Source: Tausonia pullulans (Eukaryota; Basidiomycota; Tremellomycetes; Cystofilobasidiales; Mrakiaceae). Taken from it: a stretch of DNA of 64,000 nt. The translations under genes and the position numbers were made by a program. The notes beneath the pieces were generated by a model, which searched no databases, had not been told where the DNA came from, and was given only the letters and a program-made list of their open reading frames with translations. Below are positions 22,400 to 32,884 of the stretch, piece after piece (positions within the stretch are counted from its first letter, which is position 1; each line of letters opens with the position of its first letter). The DNA is taken from positions 558,001-622,000 of the forward strand of contig OX637628.1 in NCBI GenBank assembly GCA_951802195.1, read 5' to 3'.

Positions 22400-24751
22400 A
22401 TGGAGTCTCCCCTCTCCTTCTTCTCTCCGAGCTCGTACGGTGGTGGGTCGTACCTGTCGGACGAGGGCGCCTACTCGCCGTTCTCGCTTCGCGAGGATGA
22501 GCCGGCAACGTATTCGTTCGCCTCGCTCGCCGGCCTTGCTGAGCAGCTCTGCGGCCCCACCTCAACCTCCTCCAACTCCTCCAATTCCTCCAACTCCACG
22601 CCCCTCATCTCTGACTCGTCGTCGTATGCGTCCCAGCTGTCGCCCAAGTCGTCGCCCGAGTCGTCCACATTCGATGACCTCGTTAACGACTTCTTCTCTT
22701 CCGACGAGGACGAAAGCTTCGGCCACCCGGCCTACGCCGTCTATGACCTCCCTTCCTCCCCCGACCGCTCCGACTCCTACTACCCCAACACCCCCGATAT
22801 GTTGGCGACGGCCTCGTTCACCTCCGGCAGCGTCAACGACGCCGCCTTCGTGGCGACGACCAAGCCTTTCGACGGTGCGTCGTCGTCGACTGCGGCCTGG
22901 GAAGAGCCGTTGATGCCGCTCGAGGACGAGTTCCTGGCGTTCAATGGGCTCTCTCCGGAGCAGTGCTGGCCTGAGAAGCAGCTGTCGTTTGCCAGCGACG
23001 CTGCATGGGACGAGCTGCCCGTCCAGCAGACGCTCAATACCAAGGCCTCGTTCGAGAGCGCTACGTCTTGGGCGACCAACGACGACGACGACAGCTGGGA
23101 TACCGAGCCTTTCTTGTGAGTCTAGTGCGGATCTTCAGAGCGGCACAGTGGAGAAGAGCGTGTAGGCGTCCGTCGATGTTCAGCCCTCCTGACCCGCCAC
23201 CCTGTGCTCATTCGGCCACTTCTGCGTTTGCGTTTACGCCAACCTCATAGCAACTCGGTCCCCTCCTGGTCATCCATCCTCGAGGTCATCCCTTCCACTA
23301 CTAGCGTGGGCCCCTTCCAGACCGGACCATCCTCCCCGGTCTCTGACACCTCCGAGGTGGCGGCGCCTTCCTCGCAGGCAATGGCTCCGGCCCCAGCGCC
23401 AATCCCGGCGCAGCGCGCCTCCCATCGCAACAGTGTACCCCGGACCCCTCACCGAGTGCGATCGACTCCCCAACTGAGTCTGAGCGGCCCTCCGCCGATC
23501 AAGCAGCGCCAGCGGCTCCCGGCCAAGGCCTCCCTGCCTGCTCTTCGAGAGGAAGCGTCCGCGATCACTGTCGGAAGAGCTGTCAGCCTCGCCGACGGCT
23601 CATCAACGTCGTCGTCGACGACGTCTGGCTCGATGTTCGCCGTCCTCGGTGGCTACGGTGGCAAGGAGCAGAGCCTCTCATCCGAGTGGGAGTCTCGCAC
23701 CGTCGGTAGCGACACTTACGGTGGCGGTGGGGGGTCCCTTGGGTTCTACAACACGCTCGGCCGCTTCGAGCAAGCTCACGGCGCCAATATCGGTGACGGA
23801 CCCCTCGGCTCGCCCTTTCACGGCCACCAGGAGCAGTTCGGCTCCATCACGTACGACACCATCGCGCCCTCGAGCCTGCAGCAACAGCCCTCATATGCCG
23901 CTGCTGACCCATCCTCCATCGCCGAGGCCCTCATCACTCCCCCCGTGAGGACGACCACCCGCGCTGCCCCGGCTCCCAAGCGTCGCTCCGCCTCGGCCTC
24001 AAACGCTGGGTCTAAGCCCCCGACGACGCGGACGAGCACCAAGTCGCGTGTCGCTTCAGCTACTGCTGCTCCTCCCGTCCACTCCGCCGTTCCCTTGAGC
24101 CACGCGCGCGCCCGCGCCATCGCTCAGATGCGCGAGGCCGAGAAGGAACGCCTGCGGGAGGAGGCCAGACGGGCTGCCTCTGAGCGTAAGCTCGCTGCCA
24201 CTGCTGTTGGGAACCCGTTGGCGTCGACATCGTCGTCAAAGACGCCTCCAGCATCGACGGACATCCTTCTCCAGGGGTGGTCGCCCACGGCCACGCCTGT
24301 CTCGTCCGTCAAGTTTCGGGCTCTCCCCACCATTCCATGCTGCCCCCCGGCATCGTCGAAATACTCCCCCGCCCCTCTCTCCCCTCCGCCGACGATTCGG
24401 AAGGTCTCGTCCGTCTCGCGGCTCGCCTCTTTTCCCAAGTCGACGACTACGACGACAACAAATGAGGCCTCCTCGCCTTCGCCGATTAAGGTCTCCCCTT
24501 CGTCCACGGACGCCTCGGACCGCTCCCAGTTCGACCAGGGTGGCTTCCGATGGGGCACGACCAAATTCATCAACTACTCCAGCGCCGACGCCGACTATCT
24601 CCTCACGGGCGTCGCCCCGAGCGGTCAGACCCGTCGAACGACGTCTTCTTCCTCAAACGGCGGTAGCAGCAAGAGGAAGCGCTCGTTGGACGACGATGAT
24701 GACGACATCGCCGTTCCTGTGCCGAGCAATGGCAAGCGGTCGAGGGCTTGA
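22400..24751 (+). CDS. Ser-rich, acidic nuclear-type protein, function unknown
   Basis: Not recognised. Two exons: 22400 to the GTGAGT donor at 23119, and from the CATAG acceptor at 23249 to TGA 24749-24751, giving about 740 residues. The N-terminal third is Ser/Thr-rich and acidic (DDLVNDFFSSDEDESFG, NDDDDSWDTEPFL), like an activation domain. The middle is Ser/Ala/Pro-rich with basic patches and a charged predicted helix (ARAIAQMREAEKERLREEAR). Near the C-terminus comes RWGTTKFINYSSADADYLLT followed by GVAPSG, then SSKRKRSLDDDDDDIAVPVP and NGKRSRA. The KRKR and KRSR clusters fit nuclear import. The compact 'F-x-N-Y-x-x-x-D-x-x-x-L-L-x-G-V-A-P-S-G' element is the most conserved-looking part. 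No zinc finger, bZIP or homeodomain is visible. A transcription regulator is a guess. Confidence 0.75.
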
Positions 24752-25679
24752 TAGAGTAGTTGTGAGTGTCCTTGGGCGGGCTGGCTTTCTGTTATCTCGG
24801 CACTGATTCTCTCGCTCTCTGAAGGCATTGATTCTTGGCTTGTTTTCTTCTCTCCCCATTTCACTTCCTCACACCACCTGCACTTCCTTCTCTCTTTTCG
24901 CATACATTTTGCATCTCACCTCTGCTCGCGTTCCTCTATCGCTCTTCTCGTCTCTCACTCTCTCAAATTCTCCTAATCCCGCCGCGCCACCCCGTCCCTC
25001 TTACCCTATCCCAAACTCACTCTCCTCCCCTACATCTCCAGCCTTCCGGCTGGAGCGAGCGAGCCTCCATAGTCCCCCTCCTATCCAATCGATCCGTCCA
25101 TAGTAGTCTCCACCTTCTATATATCCTATCGTATCGATCCTCTTCCCCCCCCCCCCCCCTTCCCCCTTTCCTTTTTCTTTCCGTTGCGGTAGCTCACTCC
25201 TCTCACTCCGTATCTTTCGTGCCTCTCGAGTCTCCCCTCTCTCCCCATCCCCCTCTCGCAAGCGCGGGCGGCCTGGTTGTCGCTCCGCCCCCTCTCTTTC
25301 ACCTCGCGCGCGCCATCTCCCCTCGTCTCTCCCGATTGATCGATCCCATGAGCTTACCCATGCTGAGACTTTCGCAAGAGAAGACCATGAGATGAGCAGG
25401 GTGAAGCAAGCGATGGATGCGGACCGATGGAGTGGATGGAAGATGGATGGGTGAGGGAGTGAAGATGAGAGAGAGAGAGAGAGAGGGGACGATCGAGACT
25501 AGGTGCTCGATCTGGGGAGGTACATATTGAGAGAAAGCAACATTAGGGATGTAAGGAACCACGGAAGAGCGCCATTTTGCGAGAAATAAGGGAGAAAAAG
25601 AGTGAACGGAGAGGGTTGAAGTGGTGGATCGAGGGTGGAAAATAGGACACGATGATTGGGTCGATGAGGGTTACTGGCC
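24752..25679. other. Convergent intergenic region with CT tracts
   Basis: About 930 bp between convergent 3' ends. It holds CT-rich stretches, a 15-C homopolymer (25145-25159), a GATGGA micro-repeat (about 25430-25452) and a short (GA)n run at about 25469-25484. No gene is supported. The minus-strand frame continuing to 25499 is the unspliced read-through of the kinase gene. Confidence 0.5.
25145..25159. repeat. 15-C homopolymer
   Basis: Uninterrupted C run on the plus strand, in the convergent intergenic region between the Ser-rich gene and the xylulokinase-like gene. Confidence 0.9.
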
Positions 25680-28486
25680 TCAACTGACGAGCTGCAGCCG
25701 AAAGGTGGGGTGTGTATGTCAGCAACAGAATGAGTCTTCAAGCACACAAAGACAGGATATAGTTTTACCAGATGTTTAACAAATAGCTCTTCAAGCCTTG
25801 AATACTCCGGCAGCATCGACGCGTACGCCTTCCACGCATCGACGTCGGGCGTTGCGACCCGGAGGTGGCCACCAAACTCCTCAACGGGCGGGGGGGAGTT
25901 TATGCCGCTGCTGTTGCTGCTGGGGGCTGTCGCCCCTTCGACAGAGGTGGAGGGGGACACCGCAGGTGGCAGCGGCAGCTGGGGAGTGGCGATGGGCAAA
26001 CCGTTCGGGACGGCGATGGCGGAGGGAGTGGCGTGTCCGTTGGCTGGGCCGTGGGTCGTGTGGCCGTTGCCGTTCGGAGCGGTGGTCGCCGGCGTCATCG
26101 GAGCTGTCGGCGTTGTCGGCTCCTCCCCAACAGCAAGGAGGTTGAGCTTGGACGCCGAGCGGACGAGCGAACCGCTCCAACCGCCAGCGAGGGAGGACGA
26201 GGAGCGTGCCCGGCGGACAGTCGTCCCGTTCGCGATGGGCGGGGTCGCCGAGTTGTTGGCGTCCTCCTCGAAGGTCGAGTTGGCGCCTTCTTGAAGAGCG
26301 GTGCGACGGTAGGTCCAGCGGGCTGCAGAATCTCTAGTCAGCTTGAGATAAACCGAAAGCTAGACGCAGAGACGTCGTCACCCACCCAGGTAAGCGGCAC
26401 CCAGAGCCGGAGCGGACGACTGGCCCGTGGAACGCTGAGCTGGATTGACACAGACGGGCGAGCCAAAAACATCGGCAAGAATTCCGGCGACCGAAGGGCT
26501 GATGCGTGGCAACCCAGCTGGTCAGATAACTGAAGAGTCAAGGAGGGCAAGCGCAAGAGAACGCACCATCCAAGAGGGTCACCGCTCAAAAGTAGCCTCT
26601 TCGGAAGCGCAGTGGAGGCGAACGGGTCGAAGCCCAGTCCCAGAGCTGTCCTAAGAGGCGGGAAAACGACTGAACTGTCCGAGGGGGTGGCAAGAGTCGT
26701 GGCGACCGAGGAATAACGAGTCCTCAAAGCCAGCGCTTGTGACTCGACAACACAGCTGAAAAGGAGAACGAGTCAGAGAGAAGATGGCGGTCACATAGGA
26801 TCGATACGGCTCCACCCACCGAGGGTTGGCTCTTAGATCCCGGAATTCGGCCTGCTGGACTCCCGTCTCGAATCGAACGATACCTCTGGCAGAACCACGG
26901 GGATGTGTCGTGGACAGCGGCCTGGAGAGTACCGCAGGCTTAACAAGACGTACACTCGATATTTGTTGAAGCTCGCTCACCAGACGAAGGAGAAGAGCTT
27001 TCCGTCAAAGCCGATGGATCCGCCATGAGCAACAGCGCTCACGAGCTGGTGAAAAACTGGCCAGGACGCGTCGGCGTATCGCTCAAGGATCTTGGAGCAA
27101 TAGATAGTCATCAGCTTGCGAAGTCAAGCGTGAGAGAGCACAAAAACACAACGAAAAAGGAACCCACGTGTCGCCTCGCCGAGTCGCCGACCCGGCTGCA
27201 GATGGCCCCGATCCAGCGCGGCGCCTCCCCTGGCTTCTGGGCCGGGTGAGGGTACAGCTGGTACTCGTAGGAAGGCCTAGCTTCCTTGAGCGGGAAAGAG
27301 AGCACATCGACCGCCCCGAGCGCGAGGACGGCGTCGTCCGCTTCGGGTCGCTGCGAGAGATGAGCGGCAAGATGATCGGGCAGAACTTCAAGTGAGGGAG
27401 CTCAGCTGGGGATTTGCGCAGATGGGCTGCTGCGTCTCAGCGGACACTCACAAGGAGCCACGATGCAGTCCTGGCTGAATCCGAACCTCTCGGACGCGTA
27501 ACGTGAGACGAGCGACGGCTCATCTCCCGCAACAGACTCCACCCGAGCCAGCTTGTCCTTCAGCGATGTGTTCTTGTCCTTCAACGCGACGACCTCCAAT
27601 GCTTTCGCATTCCAGTCGCCCTCCTTCCAACCCCAAAGGCCCGTCCCTGCGGCCCAAGCTCGCGTCTCCTTGACGCTCCCGGGTTCCCTGCTCAGTAGCA
27701 TTTGGAGAAATGCCCCGAGACTCCGGACGCTACCGGAGGTAACCCACGGCAAGCCCATGAGCTGGACAGCTGCCGAGTCGAAGCGCGCCCTGCCTCCAAC
27801 CGTCTCGGCCATGGCTTGAGCCCCTCCAAGGGCCGACTCGAAGGCGAGCCGGTGGAGCGCGGTTGCGGAGGAGAGCGAGGTTGAGACGTTCGGCGTCGTG
27901 AAGACCTTTTTGGCCGGGAGCTGGTTGGAGAAGGAGGATGAGGCGTCCAGAGCATCCAGACGATCCGAGAAATCCGGGGCGAGGAGCGCGATCCCGCTCT
28001 GAAACGCAGGCATGGATGAGGGCGGTCAATTCCAGCTGCCTGGATCGACGTCTTCAAAGTCCTGAGAGCGGTGAACGTACATGGGCGGAGCCGGAAATTG
28101 CTGTAACGAGCGACAGTGAATGCCGAGACTGGAGAATCTCCAGGACGGTGTCCAGTCCCGCGAGGACAAGAGACAGCGGCTGGGCGACGTCCTCGTTCTG
28201 GAGGTGCAGCACTCCGTTCTGAGTCCTGAGCGGTGAGAGAGAAGACAGATGCTTGTGAGCTGAGATGTCTTGGCTCAAGCCGACCATATACCAGGACTCA
28301 CTGGAGCTCGGGGAGGCAATGATCCAACTCGACCGTAACCGAGTCTACGACCGTCATCTCGGCGTCGATGAGCGTGGCATGCACCTTGTCAATGGCGAGA
28401 TCGATGCCGAGGAAGAGCTGAGGTCTCAGACGAAGGGATGAGAGTGACCTCTTGAGGGCCGGAGGAACATGAGAGGTGGTAGTCAT
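25680..28486 (-). CDS. Xylulokinase-like FGGY-family protein with altered active site
   Basis: FGGY carbohydrate-kinase fold most like eukaryotic xylulokinase (D-xylulose + ATP to xylulose 5-phosphate). ATG 28486 reads MTTTSHVPPALKRSLSSLRL then FLGIDLAIDKVHATLIDAEM, SVTVELDHCLPELQ and TQNGVLHLQNEDVAQPLSLV, colinear with xylulokinase. After ISGSAH (usual SGSxQQHG) comes a block ending FESALGGAQAMAETVGGRAR. Then YASERFGFSQDCIVAP and FTSDNLAAHLSQ keep the catalytic 'T-x-D-N' Asp. However, the N-terminal phosphate loop 'D-x-S-T-Q' reads DLAIDK, and 'S-L-G-T-S-T-T' reads ALGAVDVLSF. After a TTTCGGCTGCAG acceptor the last exon gives LEELFVKHLLVS with TGA at 25682-25680. It is long, complete and well spliced, so not a random pseudogene. 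A working, divergent kinase or a non-catalytic paralogue are both possible. Confidence 0.72.
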
Positions 28487-28713
28487 GATCGCCCAAGAAG
28501 AGCAGAAGCCGGGGAAGGCCGGGCCGAGCGAGCAGGGAGAGTAGGTAGGAGGGGGGGAGAGAAGGTGTACTGAGGTAGGGTCCGAGCGGGCGATTGGTGA
28601 GCAGCGTTCGACCTGGCTCGAGCGCGACGACTAGCAGCGAGGAGGGGGACAAACAGGTAGGGATGGAGACCGACGGCGTAGCAGCGACAGGAGAGAGAGA
28701 GAGATAGTCGAGG

Positions 28714-29440
28714 CTAGACGGAGGGGACCACACGAGGCGCGAGAAGGAAAGTCAACTCGAGCTGGCCGGGTAGTTTCACGAAGACCCCTGCTCGACGATG
28801 TAGTCGCGTACCTTCACTCCGCAGCCTAGGAGAAGAGAGGGGCAGGGGAGTGAGCGCGAACCTTACGACCTGGCGAATACGAAACAATAAACACGAGGGA
28901 AGAGAGATAACAGCGGCTGAGTGCAGCGCGCCGGCGGATGATGGTTGACGGCAAGCAGTTAGGGCGGGCGAGGGGTAAGGTGTAAGCGACGCGGAGAAGG
29001 CAGGCGCGCGCAATATTCACGCGTTCGCTGGCTTTCCTCCTTGTCTCGCTTGTCCGGGGAAGACGGGAGTCGCCGAGGTCAAAGCTCCGGGTGCCGTGCT
29101 CTCTGCACGGGGGGACGGGGAAGGCTGACGCGCTGTTTCGGCGTTGAAGCGAGCGACGAGCTGCGATGCGCGCGGGCTTGGGCGAAACGCTCGAGCCCTC
29201 GGAACCGATGGTCGGGTGGGCGGGGTTACCCCAGGTCGCCATTTGAGTCCCATGATGACGGGAATGTATCGGCATGTCGATGAAGAGAAAGGTGGCGGTG
29301 ATTGTGGTGGGCCTTGGTCGAAGCCGAACGATGGGTTTCGCAGGTCGTCGTCATTCGAGGTGAGATCGAAGAGACGGACCGCTCCCGAGCCACCAACCAG
29401 CTGTCGTCGGGGGCCAGTCAAGCGCAGTCATCCCTGCTGA
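28714..29440 (-). CDS. Poorly resolved minus-strand gene with WD40-like signature
   Basis: Minus-strand frames here contain AGMTALDWPP next to LVGGSGAVRLFDLTS and IPVIMGLKWRPG, which together resemble WD40 blades. The first two sit in different frames with no usable intron between them, so either the resemblance is accidental, the locus is decayed, or the exon structure escapes me. Downstream readings end either DYIVEQGSS (TGA about 28776) or LTFLLAPRVVPSV (TAG 28714) after a CTCCTAG acceptor. The locus is tandem with, and upstream of, the xylulokinase-like gene and divergent from the DUF3605 gene. Function not assigned. Confidence 0.25.
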
Positions 29441-29863
29441 GATATTGACCAGCTTTCGCCATCTCCAGAGAGGGCTGTATGCGGAATCACTTGCCGTAGA
29501 GCCTTGGGCACGTGTCTGTAGTCGAGGGACAGGCGAATTCCAGAGACGTCTGTCGGCGAAGACCGGCAGACCAAGGACGAAGCGAGCTTGGAGATGGACC
29601 GAGAGAGCACACTTTCCCGTTCGACCAGCCCCTGACGCCCATCGTCAAGACGTCCTCGTCTCGCCATTCATATGGAACCAGAGCTGCCCCCCGGGCCGCT
29701 GTTGACTTGGGCGGATGTTGGTCGCTCTCTGTACGCTGCTAGGGCTCAGCGTCTAACGCATCTACGGCTGACTCTGCAATGACCCTCCGCCCCCTGCTCA
29801 GCTAAAGGATATCATTGGTGCGAAGCTCCAGGTCTAAGCTCTCTACCACCCAATGGTGGTCGC

Positions 29864-30694
29864 ATGCACGTGGGGCTAACCCGGCGTCCCGGCCTGCTAG
29901 GCAACTCCCAGCTTCATAGACTTCGCCGCCGACCTGAGGAGCTGGCCGCGTACCTTGCCTGGAAGGAGGAGGTCATTGCACGCGAAGGCTCAATGCAAAG
30001 ATATCTTGAGTCGTCCGTCTTTCCAGCATCCTTTCTCTCTCAGCGGCTCGAGACACGCGCGCCTTCGCCTTCGATGGCTGAAGCTCAGCACGGCGCCGCT
30101 CTCGGCTTCACCATCTCGCCGACCCTCGATGCCGCCGCCCTGTTTGCCCTCGAGACCCTCCCTTCGCCCTCAGTGCCTCTCCCCCCTTACTTCACGCGTG
30201 ACATTGCGTCGACGACGACCCACCTGCGAGTGAACGACTGGCCGTACTCAATCCCCTCGGAGGTCAAGCACTACGTCCTCTGGTCGGTCCACCCGTTCAT
30301 TCACCCGTCGCTTATCCCCAGGTCGTACCCCTCGGCCGTGCGCGAGAAGGCATGGACGCATATCCGAGGAAAGGGCCTGACGGGTCTCGTCGGATGCGAG
30401 GCGGACGCAAACACGAATGGCGGCGCGGTGTATGTCGCGGTCGACGACGGAGAGAGCGATGAGGAGCAGGCGACCATCGAGGCAGCTATCTGGGATGCAG
30501 GTAGGGAGATGCGCGGCTGGGTCGCCAATACGTGGAAACCGGAGGATGGGTGGGAGGCAGCTTGGTTCATCAACCCACCAGTGAGGCTGCGCTGGTGCTA
30601 CTATCTCAACTCGATTCGGCGCGCCATTTCGACTAACGATCCCCCGCAGCAACTTCAATCGATCCCAGCGCTACCCCACTTTCATATACTGTGA
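29864..30694 (+). CDS. DUF3605 family protein
   Basis: Member of the fungal DUF3605 family, of unknown function. The first part reads RRRPEELAAYLAWKEEVIAR, a typical N-terminal helix. The core has RVNDWPYSIPSEVKHYVLWS and HPFIHPSLIPRSYPSA, the conserved 'N-D-W-P-Y-x-I-P' block. The second half ends with WVANTWKPEDGWEAAWFINP. A 69-nt intron (GTGAGGCTGC...CCCCCGCAG, with a CTAAC branch site) then joins PP to QQLQSIPALPHFHIL and TGA at 30692-30694, matching the 'F-x-N-P-P-x-L-x-S-v-p' ending of the family. The ATG at 29864 is the first in frame, but a short upstream exon is possible. No TM or signal peptide. Probably cytosolic. Confidence 0.75.
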   Translation: MHVGLTRRPGLLGNSQLHRLRRRPEELAAYLAWKEEVIAREGSMQRYLESSVFPASFLSQRLETRAPSPSMAEAQHGAALGFTISPTLDAAALFALETLPSPSVPLPPYFTRDIASTTTHLRVNDWPYSIPSEVKHYVLWSVHPFIHPSLIPRSYPSAVREKAWTHIRGKGLTGLVGCEADANTNGGAVYVAVDDGESDEEQATIEAAIWDAGREMRGWVANTWKPEDGWEAAWFINPPVRLRWCYYLNSIRRAISTNDPPQQLQSIPALPHFHIL

Positions 30695-30851
30695 GATATT
30701 CCATATTCTTCATTCGTCGACTGGTGGCGAGTTTTGGGAACTGACGCCCAGTATGGCTCGCCAGCACTAGGGTTCGATCTCCCTAATCAAGTCGCTCCCC
30801 ACTCTCGCTCTCGATCAGACTATATTCCTTCTTTTAAGATATATCATGCGA

Positions 30852-31646
30852 TCAATAATACCGCTCCGTATTAGCCAACGGTTCCGTCTCCAGCTCTGCC
30901 GCCCTCTTCGCCTCTCTCTCCACCTTCCTTGCCCTCCTCCTTTCCCTCTTCTCCCTCTCCACCGGATCCAACCTCAGGCATGCGATCCTCCTCTGCTCCT
31001 CCCTTTCCTCCTTCCCCAACCCCTCCCACCACACTTTCGCCATCTCCACTTCCTCTTCGCTCAACGGTCGTCGCGTCGCAGCCTTCCGTTCGGCGTCCCG
31101 GCGGACCTGGTCGAGGTGCTTCTCTCGCCGCTTCCGCTTCGCAAGCGTGTTCTCGACGATCAGCGCCACGTTTCCGTCGGCTTTCTCGCGGTGGGCGCGG
31201 AGTTGGGCCGGGGTGAGGAGGGAGGGCTTGATGGATTGGCGTTGGGGGCGGGAGGTGCGCTTCTTGATGGCCAGGAATGGGTTGACGGTGTTGGCAGTGG
31301 GGAGGGTCGTTGATGTGGAGGATAATGACGGCTGTATTGGAGAGAGAGAGCGAGAGGGAGAGAGAGAGCGAGAGGGAGAGAGAGACATAATGAAACGAGG
31401 AGGTCGTTGTCAGGGAAGGCAGCAGACACTATCGAATCTCGAGACGCGACTGACCAGAGAGGCCGTCGGGGGAGAGCGCGTCGCCGTCAGGGCCGCCGAA
31501 GTCGTCGTCCGCACAGAGACCGGCTCAGGCTTCAGGGAAGGGTTGGACGAAGAGGATGGAGCCTCGACAGATAGTGGGGTCGACATGGCTCGAGTTGTTG
31601 CTCGAGGGAAGAGGAGGCGCAGGGTGGATCGGAAGGGACCGGACAT
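30852..31646 (-). CDS. Basic, Lys/Arg-rich protein with mitochondrial leader (mitoribosomal candidate)
   Basis: Two exons. Exon 1 from ATG 31646 reads MSGPFRSTLRLLFPRATTRA then MSTPLSVEAPSSSSNPSL, an Arg/Ser/Leu-rich, acid-poor start typical of mitochondrial presequences. A roughly 150-nt intron that contains a CT microsatellite joins PPTASL to PSLSSTSTTLPTANTVNP, then FLAIKKRTSRPQRQSIKPSL and LTPAQLRAHREKADGN. The C-terminal half is a long basic helix (ENTLAKRKRREKHLDQVRRD and REKRERRRARKVEREAKRAA), ending LANTERYY with TGA at 30854-30852. About 215 residues. 'NPF-A-KK-T' followed by Arg-rich sequence is reminiscent of fungal mitoribosomal large-subunit proteins such as mL59, but this is weak. 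Call: mitochondrial basic protein; ribosomal role is inference. Confidence 0.6.
31318..31390. repeat. (GA/CT) microsatellite in intron
   Basis: Tandem GAGAGAGAGCGAGAGG-like units on the plus strand, about 70 bp, forming the polypyrimidine part of the intron of the minus-strand basic protein gene, just before its CAATACAG acceptor. Confidence 0.8.
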
Positions 31647-32479
31647 GGGACAACTTGAGGCGGCGTGTGGAATCGGCGAGTGCGGCAAGACAATAAGGGT
31701 TCCTTTAGGCCCGTCTAGGTGAAAGCCTGGCGGTATGAGTTTGCTCTGGCGAGCGACGGAAAACGAATGCAGGAGGAGGCGGAGGTGGTTGAGAGTCGAC
31801 TCTAGCTTGCTTGTCTTTTCGGTGCGTCCAGGTGGAGGAAGAGGCACGTGCGCTTGTTCTGAGTGCGGCAGTCCAGCATCTCCACCTGTCGATAATGTCG
31901 TAGGAGTGAGAATAATAAATGCCCCCTTCATGAGCTGGAGGCAGAAGGGTGGGTGGGTGGGCAGGGGAGAGAAGTGCTGCGGCAGCGGTCCGGACTACAC
32001 GCATGACAGAACAGGGCGACTCGTCGAAGAGATGAAGAACGACTTGACCGGGGCAGCGAGACAGAGCACGTACGCGTACTCTCATTGTGCGTCGTTAATG
32101 CCGAAGGGGACGCATGCGGCGTGGAAAAGGCACGAAAGGCTCTATAATGTATGTTTTTGTATTTTTAATTGGTATTCAAGTCATGAGTTATACGTAGAGG
32201 ACGAGATGATCCTACGAGCGAGGATGAGAGAAGAAGTGGAAGGAAAGCATAAGATGGGTATGAACATAGGCCTATTAGAAAAGGTAGAAATGTCCGTGGT
32301 AAAGAGGGGGGGTTTTTTTTTTTGTTTTGTATTTAAGCGTTGAATGGAGATGAAAGATGTAGGAGGTAGAAGGGGGCGGGGTAAGGCACAATCTTGCCAT
32401 AACTTTGTGCAATAGCTTAATATAGCTGGAAATGGCTTCCCATTCAACCAACAGTTTAATCCTGGAAAAGGAATAGCAG
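31647..32479. other. Intergenic, becoming AT-rich toward the tRNA
   Basis: About 830 bp upstream of the mitochondrial-type basic protein gene and of the tRNA. From about 32140 the composition shifts to AT-rich (TATGTTTTTGTATTTTTAATTG, TTTTTTTTTTTGTTTTG), unlike the rest of the window. No supported ORF. Confidence 0.5.
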
Positions 32480-32550
32480 GGATGTGTCGTATAGTGGTTA
32501 TTATTCAAGATTTCCATTCTTGAGACAGGTGTTCGATTCACCTCACATTC
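32480..32550 (+). tRNA. tRNA-Gly (anticodon UCC)
   Basis: 71-nt cloverleaf without intron. The acceptor stem GGATGTG pairs with CACATTC (one G-U). The D-arm with loop TAGTGGTTA doubles as the A box. Anticodon stem CAAGA/TCTTG closes the 7-nt loop TTTCCAT, so the anticodon is TCC. T-stem AGGTG/CACCT closes TTCGATT, which forms the B box. An A follows as discriminator, and a T6 run (32556-32561) serves as Pol III terminator. The arm lengths and the D-loop agree with eukaryotic cytosolic tRNA-Gly(UCC). The stems are unusually A-T rich. A mitochondrial-derived copy is less likely but not excluded, since the surrounding DNA is AT-rich. Confidence 0.88.
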
Positions 32551-32884
32551 ATTTATTTTTTGACCTTCACCTTGATTAGTTGGAGCCCACACTTAATTTG
32601 GCTCTTGCCTAATTTTGACCTGGCGTATTCACTGTTATTTCATGGGTGTCAAAGAGTACAATTTCCCTGGAACGAAGATCGATCGATAACCAAGGAAGAA
32701 GAAAAGGAGCAACAGAACAAACAACGATCCAACGGGTACCACCACCATCACCACTACCCACGACCTCACGCCCGCCGGCCCCGCCGAAACAAGCGAGAGG
32801 AATGCTTCTATAAGCGCTGCTCAATCGCCCAAAGAACTGAAAACGCCGTTACCGAACCATTTTCCTCTTCCCCGCTCATTCTGT
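32551..32884. other. Intergenic, 3' flank of tRNA and PRA1-family gene
   Basis: About 330 bp between the tRNA terminator and the 3' end of the minus-strand PRA1-family gene. AT-rich on the left, returning to normal GC content by about 32700. Contains an ACCACCACCATCACCACTACC stretch. No gene seen. Confidence 0.45.

Noticed and set aside
30764-30790. B-box-like GGGTTCGATCTCCC
   Set aside because: No anticodon arm, acceptor stem or A box can be formed around it; it lies in the 3' flank of the DUF3605 gene.
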